From CAZCFB01 sp964511535 (GTDB taxonomy: Bacteria; Myxococcota_A; Polyangia; GCA-2747355; CAZCFB01): DNA of 44,053 bases. This document shows, piece by piece, positions 39,255-44,053 of this stretch (position 1 is its first letter; each line of letters begins with the position of its first letter). The notes under the pieces are model-generated. The model did no database searches. It worked only from the letters and a program-made list of their open reading frames with translations, and had not been told where the DNA came from. The stretch covers positions 1-44,053 of the forward strand of contig CAZEFW010000070.1 of NCBI GenBank assembly GCA_964511535.1, written 5' to 3'. The position numbers and the translations under genes are program-made.

Positions 39255-39575
39255 ATGAAAGCAGAGGAGATGCAAAACCTGCTTGCTGCGCTGGTGGAGC
39301 AGGCCCGTGCCCTGGCCACCAGGTTGGCCGGCGACCCGGACCAGGAGACGAACTGCCACTTCTGCAGCGCGCCCTTGCCGCTGTGGGAGAACATGCTCGT
39401 GCTCCAGCTCACCGGGGTCGCGGCCCATGTGGAGTGCCCCGACGATGCGCTGGCCGAACGGCTCGGCGACATCGGCCCCGATCCCAGGTTCCCTTACGCA
39501 GAGTTCTCGGCCGCGGTGGATCAGCGCATGGAGCAGCGCAACCCGGACAGCCAGAGCGGCACCATCGAAATCTGA
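39255..39575 (+). CDS. Small zinc-knuckle protein of unknown function
   Basis: 106 aa. The N-terminus is a helix (residues 1-25). A C-x2-C...H-x2-C set (Cys34, Cys37, His58, Cys61) can bind one zinc. The rest is acidic. There is no signal or membrane helix. It lies in the same direction as, and 7 bp before, the UDP-sugar pyrophosphorylase gene, so it may be co-transcribed with it. GGGAGG precedes the ATG. I do not recognise the family; the zinc site is visible but no function follows from it. Confidence 0.72.
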   Translation: MKAEEMQNLLAALVEQARALATRLAGDPDQETNCHFCSAPLPLWENMLVLQLTGVAAHVECPDDALAERLGDIGPDPRFPYAEFSAAVDQRMEQRNPDSQSGTIEI

Positions 39576-39582
39576 GCGCCCC

Positions 39583-40959
39583 ATGACAACTCCCGAGAGA
39601 GTCCAGGCCGCCCGGCAGCGGCTGCAGCGCCACGGGCAGGAGCACCTGCTGCGCTTCGTGCCCGAGCTCACGCCGGCGGCCGCCGCGCGGCTGCTGGACC
39701 AGATCGAGGCGCTGGACCTGCCCTGGCTCGACCGGGTGCTGGCCGCCCACGACAAGGGCGTATCGCCCGACGACATCAGCCCCTGTGACGACGTGGTCCG
39801 TCCCGGACACCCGGACGAAGCCCTGGCCCTGGCCCGCGGGCGGGAGGCGCTGGCCCGGGGCCAGGTGGGGGTGCTGCTGGTGGCTGGCGGCTCCGGGTCC
39901 CGGCTCGGCTTCGACGGGCCCAAGGGCGCGTTCCCCGTGGGCCCGGTCAGCGGGCGCACCCTGTTCCAGGTCCACATCGAGCAGCTGCTGGCCGAGGGGC
40001 GCGGCGGCGGCGTGATCCCGCCGCTGTACCTGATGACCAGCGAGGACAACGACGGCCCCACCCGCGCCCTGCTGCGGCAGCACGACAACTTCGGGCTGCC
40101 GGACGACCGGCTGTTCATCTTCACCCAGGGCATGGCGCCCGCGGTGGACGAGGCGGGCAAGCTGCTGCTGGCGGACCGGGACCGGCTGGTGCTGGCGCCC
40201 AACGGCAACGGCGGCCTGTTCGCCGCCCTGGACCACAGCGGCGCGCTGTCGCACATGAGCGAGCTGGGCGTGGAGGTGATCAGCTACGTCCAGGTGGACA
40301 ACCCGCTGTCGCCGGGGTGCGACCCGCGCTTCATCGGCTTCCACCAGCTGCGCCGCAGCCAGTACTCGTGCAAGGGCATCACCAAGCGCGAGCCGCTGGA
40401 GAAGGTGGGCAGCTACGCGCTGGTGGACGGGCGGCTGCGCATCGTGGAGTACTACGAGCTGCCGGAGCAGCTGGCCCGGCAGCAGGGAGCCGACGGCGAG
40501 CTGGCGTTCGGTCTGAGCAACCCGGGCATGTTCCTCTGGAGCCACGCCTTCGCCTGCGAACAGGCCGCCCGGCAGGACCTGCCGTACCACCGGGCCCACA
40601 AGAAGATTCCCCACCTGAACAGCGACGGCGCCCTGGTGCGGCCCGCGACCCCCAACGGCTACAAGCTCGAGTGCTTCGCCATGGACACCCTGCCCGCGGC
40701 GGAGCGCACGCTGCTGCTGGCGTGCGACCGGCAGGCAGAGTTCGCCCCGGTCAAGAACGCCGAAGGGGAGGACAGCCCGGCCACCGCCCGGGACCAGATG
40801 GTCCGGCTGCACCGGTCCTGGTTGCAGCAGGCGGGGGCGGCGATGGGAGATCCCGCGGCGCGGGTTGAGATCAGCCCGCTGTTCGCCCGGGACGCGGAGG
40901 AGCTACGCGAGCGCCTGCAGCCCGGGCTCGAGATCAGCGGCGAGTTGTATCTGAAGTAG
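39583..40959 (+). CDS. UDP-sugar (UDP-N-acetylhexosamine-type) pyrophosphorylase, eukaryotic UDPGP family
   Basis: 458 aa. The nucleotide-binding signature is V-L-L-V-A-G-G-S-G-S-R-L-G-F-D-G-P-K-G near residue 100, followed by T-S-E-D-N-D near 150, the uridine/sugar loop P-N-G-N-G-G near 206, Q-V-D-N-P near 236 and K-L-E-C-F near 365. This is the UAP1/UDPGP class common in eukaryotes and in a few bacterial groups, unlike bacterial GlmU. The likely reaction is UTP plus sugar-1-phosphate to UDP-sugar; the exact sugar (GlcNAc, GalNAc or glucose) is undecided. The ATG at 39583 is set by homology; a longer frame to 39283 only overlaps the preceding gene. It ends five bases before the convergent Sel1 gene. 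Confidence 0.9.
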   Translation: MTTPERVQAARQRLQRHGQEHLLRFVPELTPAAAARLLDQIEALDLPWLDRVLAAHDKGVSPDDISPCDDVVRPGHPDEALALARGREALARGQVGVLLVAGGSGSRLGFDGPKGAFPVGPVSGRTLFQVHIEQLLAEGRGGGVIPPLYLMTSEDNDGPTRALLRQHDNFGLPDDRLFIFTQGMAPAVDEAGKLLLADRDRLVLAPNGNGGLFAALDHSGALSHMSELGVEVISYVQVDNPLSPGCDPRFIGFHQLRRSQYSCKGITKREPLEKVGSYALVDGRLRIVEYYELPEQLARQQGADGELAFGLSNPGMFLWSHAFACEQAARQDLPYHRAHKKIPHLNSDGALVRPATPNGYKLECFAMDTLPAAERTLLLACDRQAEFAPVKNAEGEDSPATARDQMVRLHRSWLQQAGAAMGDPAARVEISPLFARDAEELRERLQPGLEISGELYLK

Positions 40960-40963
40960 GGGG

Positions 40964-41563
40964 CTACTCGGTGGTGGTGGGCTCGGCGGCCGGCGCGGGC
41001 TCGGCGGCTGGCGCGGGCTCGGCGGCCTTGGCCGGCGCGGGCTCGGCCGGAGCGGCCTCGGCCGGCGCGGCGGCGGGTTCGGGCGCGGGCTCGGAGGTCA
41101 CCGGCTCGGCCGGCGCGGGCACCGCGTCGCTGGCGTCTTCAAGCCGCTCCTTGCCGAGGCAGGCGGTGTTGACATGGGCGCGGCATCCGAGCCGGTAGTA
41201 GCGCAGCGCGGTGGCCTGGTTCGCCTCGACGCCGTGGCCGTTTTCGAACATGAAGGCCAGGTGGGTACAGGCGAGCGGATCGTTCTCCTTGCAGGCCAGG
41301 GTGTAGTACTCCACCGCCTTCTTGTCGTCCCGCGGCACGTTCAGGCCGTGGTTGTACAGCACCCCCAGCGACCGGCAGGCGTCGAAGTACTGCTTCTTGC
41401 AATACTCCTTGTCGCCTTCCTTCTTGCAGTCGATTTTCGCCCTGTTGCACTTGCCCTGACAGTTGATCAGGTCGTCGCCGCACACCGTCGCGCAGCCCGA
41501 GAGACCGACGAAGCTGAGGGCCGCGATGGCAAGGATCCCCGCGCGGATGAAGGTAAAACGCAT
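40964..41563 (-). CDS. Cys-rich Sel1-repeat lipoprotein with Ala/Pro/Glu tail
   Basis: 199 aa. Signal and lipobox at residues 1-24 (L-S-G-C). Two to three Sel1-like repeats follow (A-C-R-S-L-G-V-L-Y-N-H-G-L-N-V-P-R-D-D-K-K-A-V-E-Y-Y and related), Cys-paired as in Helicobacter-type Sel1 proteins. The last 50 residues are tandem A-P-A-E-P/E-P-A-P-A repeats, perhaps a spacer or peptidoglycan-associated tail. GAGGAG lies six bases before the ATG and a consensus promoter 36 bp upstream. Probably a periplasmic or surface scaffold. No enzyme motif. Confidence 0.85.
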   Translation of the reverse strand: MRFTFIRAGILAIAALSFVGLSGCATVCGDDLINCQGKCNRAKIDCKKEGDKEYCKKQYFDACRSLGVLYNHGLNVPRDDKKAVEYYTLACKENDPLACTHLAFMFENGHGVEANQATALRYYRLGCRAHVNTACLGKERLEDASDAVPAPAEPVTSEPAPEPAAAPAEAAPAEPAPAKAAEPAPAAEPAPAAEPTTTE

Positions 41564-41598
41564 CTGTTTCTCCTCGGAATGGGAATTTAACCCGGGAA

Positions 41599-41627
41599 AA
41601 TGTAACGGAAATCAGCACATCTGTCAA
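41599..41627 (-). promoter_or_regulatory. Sigma-70-type promoter for the Sel1 lipoprotein gene
   Basis: On the minus strand a perfect TTGACA (complement of 41622-41627) is followed after exactly 17 bases by TACATT (complement of 41599-41604), about 35 bp before the ATG at 41563. The surrounding 41564-41650 is AT-rich compared with the genome. Confidence 0.75.
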
Positions 41628-41700
41628 TTTTAGCGCGATAGATCCCGTCGAGCCATGGTTCGAAGAAGCGCCGCTGCCGCGCGCGGGCAGGGCGCCGGCC

Positions 41701-42963
41701 TTACGGGTGATCCCAGCGGTAGGTCAGCCCGAGGCCCACGGTGTGGCGGTACGCCTTGTTGGTGGCCAGGTCGCTGTCGGTGGTGTAGCGGTTCTCCAGG
41801 CCCGTGGCGGCGTAGGAGAGGTGGGCCGAGAGCCCGCCGACGATGGACACGCTGGCGCCCGCCCACGCCGACCACTCCTCGCGGTCGAAGCTGTTGTTCA
41901 CCGCCGAGAGGTACAGCGATGTGGGCCGCACCAGGTCGCCCACCCGCGCGCCGGCCCACAGGGACACCCGGGGCAGCGCTGCGCTGATATGAAGCATGCC
42001 GGCGCCGAGCACGGCCAGGTTTCCGTCGAGCTGGTAGCTGTAGTCGCCGCCCGTGTCCGCCACCTGGAGCTCGGCGCCCACCGTGACGGACAGCCAGCGC
42101 GCGCCCGGGATGAGGAGCCGCCAGGCGGGGGAGAGCTGGTAGACGTTCATGTCGCTGTAGAGGCTGGCCGTGGCCGACAGGGAGATGTCGCCCATCGGGC
42201 TGACCCGGCCCGACAGCCCGATGACATGGCCGTCGTCCACCGAGTCATCGCTCAGGTGGACCCAGGCGTAGTGCGCGGTGATGCCGAAGCTCGGGAAGAC
42301 CGCGCCGGCCACCATCCACAGCTCGTGCTGATCGAAGTCGTCCTGCAGCACCCCCAGGGCGCCGAGGCTGCTCTCCACGCCGAACCGCTGGTAGCGGTAT
42401 GTGGGCGCCAGCAGCAGGTGCTCCCACAGGGTCACCGGCAGCGAGACGGTGGCGCCGATGGCGTGACTGTAAAGGTAGTGATCCTGATAGATGTGCGCGC
42501 TTAGGCTGGCTGACGGGCGCAGGATTACCAGCTTGCGTAGGGGGCACAGCGCCAGGCCCGCGCGGGCGGTGGGATCCTCGGGGCGGGCCGCCAGCACGGC
42601 CTGCAGCAGCGTCCGGGCCTCCTGGCACAGCCCCTGGCGAGCCAGGGCCCAGCCGAGGCCGTGGCGCGCGTCCACCGAGTCCGGGCTGAGGGCCACCGCC
42701 GCGCGGTAGTACGCCTCGGCCCGGGTGTAGCGCGCGGACGACAGCGAGAGCCAGCCGAGCCGCAGCTGCAGGGTGAAGTCCTGGGTGTAGCGCGGGGCCA
42801 GGGGCTCGAGCAGGTCGAGGGCCTGGGCCGCCTGCCCCGCGGCCTCCAGCTCGGCGGCGCGCGCCATGGCCCCCGCGTAGGTCAGGGGCTCGTCCGCGCC
42901 GGCGCTGGCGGGCCAGAAGGTGGCGAGCAGGAGAAGCGACAGCATGGGGCGGTGACGGGTCAT
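41701..42963 (-). CDS. Exported TPR plus outer-membrane beta-barrel protein
   Basis: 420 aa. Residues 1-23 are a signal peptide (ending A-G-A). Residues 28-145 hold about three TPR units (A-A-E-L-E-A-A-G-Q-A-A-Q-A-L-D-L-L, Y-T-R-A-E-A-Y-Y-R-A-A-V-A-L-S-P, C-Q-E-A-R-T-L-L-Q-A-V-L). From about 155 onward short alternating strands with Tyr, Trp and Asp (Y-Q-D-H-Y-L-Y-S-H, W-E-H-L-L-L-A-P-T-Y-R-Y, ending Y-R-W-D-H-P) look like a barrel of about 12-14 strands, and the terminal aromatic-containing strand is typical for BAM-assembled proteins. The start at 42963 follows CAGGG. Similar TPR-barrel proteins occur in exopolysaccharide secretion, but the link is not shown here. Confidence 0.82.
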   Translation of the reverse strand: MTRHRPMLSLLLLATFWPASAGADEPLTYAGAMARAAELEAAGQAAQALDLLEPLAPRYTQDFTLQLRLGWLSLSSARYTRAEAYYRAAVALSPDSVDARHGLGWALARQGLCQEARTLLQAVLAARPEDPTARAGLALCPLRKLVILRPSASLSAHIYQDHYLYSHAIGATVSLPVTLWEHLLLAPTYRYQRFGVESSLGALGVLQDDFDQHELWMVAGAVFPSFGITAHYAWVHLSDDSVDDGHVIGLSGRVSPMGDISLSATASLYSDMNVYQLSPAWRLLIPGARWLSVTVGAELQVADTGGDYSYQLDGNLAVLGAGMLHISAALPRVSLWAGARVGDLVRPTSLYLSAVNNSFDREEWSAWAGASVSIVGGLSAHLSYAATGLENRYTTDSDLATNKAYRHTVGLGLTYRWDHP

Positions 42964-43055
42964 TCCGGGTCATCCCTGCGTTGTGGTGTTACCTGTGTCT
43001 ACGAGCCGGGCGCGGATTTGATACATTGGATCTTCGGGTCACCAGCGAGGCATTC

Positions 43056-44053
43056 ATGAGCCCACGACAGATCTTTCACGCGGCCGCCGTGGTGGCCGTC
43101 CTGGCCGCCGCCCCCGTCGCCCGGGCCCAGTGCCCCAAGATCACCATCCAGGTGGACGGCGACATCTCCGGCTCCGGCTACTCCGAGGAGAAACCGCAGA
43201 ACTGGAAGAAGCACACGGTGGGCGCCTGCCACAAGAACTACGTCTACCTGAGCCACACCATCGGCGACGGCTCGCGCAAGGGTAAGGCGATCTGGAAGCC
43301 GAAGATCACGGTGACCGGCTGGTACGAGGTGACCACCAGCTACCGCGCCACCACCAACCGCACCAACGACGCGGACTATGTGCTGTACGACGACGCCGGC
43401 GGCAAGAAGAAGGTCGTGGTCAACCAGAAGCACTCGGGCGACTGCACCAAAAAGACCCTGGGCACCATCTACTGCAAGGTGGGCGGCACCTGCCGCCTGG
43501 TGCTCGACGGCACCGACGACAGCCAGTCCGACGCCGCGGACATCACCACGTTCAAGCTGACCAAGTGCTCGGGCACGCCGCCCAAAAACCCGTGCGCCGG
43601 CATCACCAAGAACAGCAAGTGGCATGTGTGCAGCTGGACCACCAAGACCTGCGCCGGGACCTACGACGACTACGCGGGGTGCGCCAAGTACTGCGCCGCC
43701 GCGGGCATGGTGTGCGTGGCCCGCTTCGGCGGCACCGCGCCGTGCAGCAAGGAGCCGAACAACAAGATCCCGTGCGCGCAGAAAAACACTCACCAGTCCG
43801 ACTACTGCGAGTGCGCCTTCCCCGACTCCGGGGTGCCGAAGCAGGACAAGGGGGCTCCCCCCAAAAAAGACGCCGCGGTCAAGCCGAAGGACTCGGCGCC
43901 GCCCAAGACAGACCGGCCGGCGGGCCACAAGGACGGCCCCACAGCACCGAAAGTGGACGCGCCGGTCACCGTGGGCGACGGCCCCGCGGCGGGCAAGGAC
44001 GCGCCGGCACAGCCCCCGCCCGGTGAGCAGGGCATCACCAGCGGCTGCAGCTG
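43056..44053 (+). CDS. Exported Cys-rich protein with golvesin-like domain and probable MYXO-CTERM tail (cut by window edge)
   Basis: The frame is open from the ATG at 43056 to the last base (332 full codons, no stop). Residues 1-26 are a signal peptide ending A-R-A. Residues 30-165 are beta-rich (W-Y-E-V-T-T-S-Y-R-A-T-T, V-V-V-N-Q-K-H-S-G-D, L-G-T-I-Y-C-K-V-G-G-T-C-R-L-V-L) and recall the golvesin C-terminal-like carbohydrate-binding fold. A Cys-rich module follows to about 255. The last 70 residues are a Lys/Pro/Asp-rich linker (K-D-G-P, P-K-K-D, P-K-T-D), and the final visible residues are S-G-C-S, where MYXO-CTERM domains usually start (G-C-S-C, then helix, then Arg cluster). A surface protein processed in a Myxococcota-specific way is likely. 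Confidence 0.75.
   Translation, partial: MSPRQIFHAAAVVAVLAAAPVARAQCPKITIQVDGDISGSGYSEEKPQNWKKHTVGACHKNYVYLSHTIGDGSRKGKAIWKPKITVTGWYEVTTSYRATTNRTNDADYVLYDDAGGKKKVVVNQKHSGDCTKKTLGTIYCKVGGTCRLVLDGTDDSQSDAADITTFKLTKCSGTPPKNPCAGITKNSKWHVCSWTTKTCAGTYDDYAGCAKYCAAAGMVCVARFGGTAPCSKEPNNKIPCAQKNTHQSDYCECAFPDSGVPKQDKGAPPKKDAAVKPKDSAPPKTDRPAGHKDGPTAPKVDAPVTVGDGPAAGKDAPAQPPPGEQGITSGCS

Overview
The window is about 44 kb of very GC-rich, gene-dense bacterial DNA. Its gene content points to a myxobacterium-like member of the Myxococcota (former Deltaproteobacteria). The main pointers are a large Ser/Thr protein kinase, several secreted von Willebrand A (VWA) or Cys-rich lipoproteins, a VIT-VWA protein with an AgmX/PglI (TonB-like) tail, a MerR-TPR fusion, two good sigma-54 promoter matches, and a last gene that runs off the edge just where a MYXO-CTERM sorting motif (G-C-S-C type) appears to begin. 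No species can be named from this evidence. I see no rRNA, tRNA, CRISPR array, insertion sequence or prophage.

Layout. Bases 1-6147, all on the minus strand: a cut lipoprotein gene, then (in transcription order from 6147 leftwards) a Gram-positive-type pyruvate dehydrogenase operon pdhA-pdhB-pdhC-lpdA followed by a lipoate-protein ligase that could charge the E2 lipoyl domain. Bases 6306-8306 (+): a membrane Ser/Thr kinase. Bases 8319-11297 (-): two exported proteins, one with an HEXXH metalloprotease-like motif behind a consensus sigma-54 promoter. Bases 11388-16690 (-): radical SAM/DUF2344 protein, RNase G/E, a J-domain protein with a PspA-like start, and a DUF4178-like protein. Bases 16691-17141 hold no protein gene but appear to encode a structured sigma-54-dependent small RNA. 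Bases 17142-21810 (-): GlmU-like beta-helix protein, zinc-ribbon membrane protein, DUF2723 membrane protein. Bases 21902-24283 (+): grpE, an NTF2-like exported protein and a VWA-like lipoprotein. Bases 24514-25967 (-): MerR-TPR regulator and a small partner. Bases 26123-27636 (+): DUF5714 protein and an alpha/beta hydrolase. Bases 27640-33689 (-): Cys-rich lipoprotein, PQQ-propeller lipoprotein, VIT-VWA protein, glycosyltransferase, thioredoxin and a tiny membrane protein that looks like a selenoprotein. Bases 33997-44053: carbamate kinase, HEAT-like protein, 8-oxoguanine deaminase-type amidohydrolase, an unknown Pro-rich protein, methylmalonyl-CoA epimerase, a small zinc-knuckle protein, a eukaryote-type UDP-sugar pyrophosphorylase, a Sel1-repeat lipoprotein, a TPR/outer-membrane-barrel protein and the cut MYXO-CTERM protein.

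Three things go beyond ordinary annotation. (1) A 56-residue reading frame directly upstream of thioredoxin contains one in-frame TGA followed by a plausible bacterial SECIS hairpin, and its TAA overlaps the thioredoxin ATG. (2) A non-coding transcript candidate at 16852-17117 has a sigma-54 promoter, UUCG and GNRA hairpins, two CCUCC anti-Shine-Dalgarno tracts and a strong rho-independent terminator. (3) Short period-7 (and one period-6) arrays and REP-like palindromes sit next to stop codons after at least seven genes. In one case the array also supplies the apparent ribosome-binding site and start codon of the next gene (lipoate ligase).
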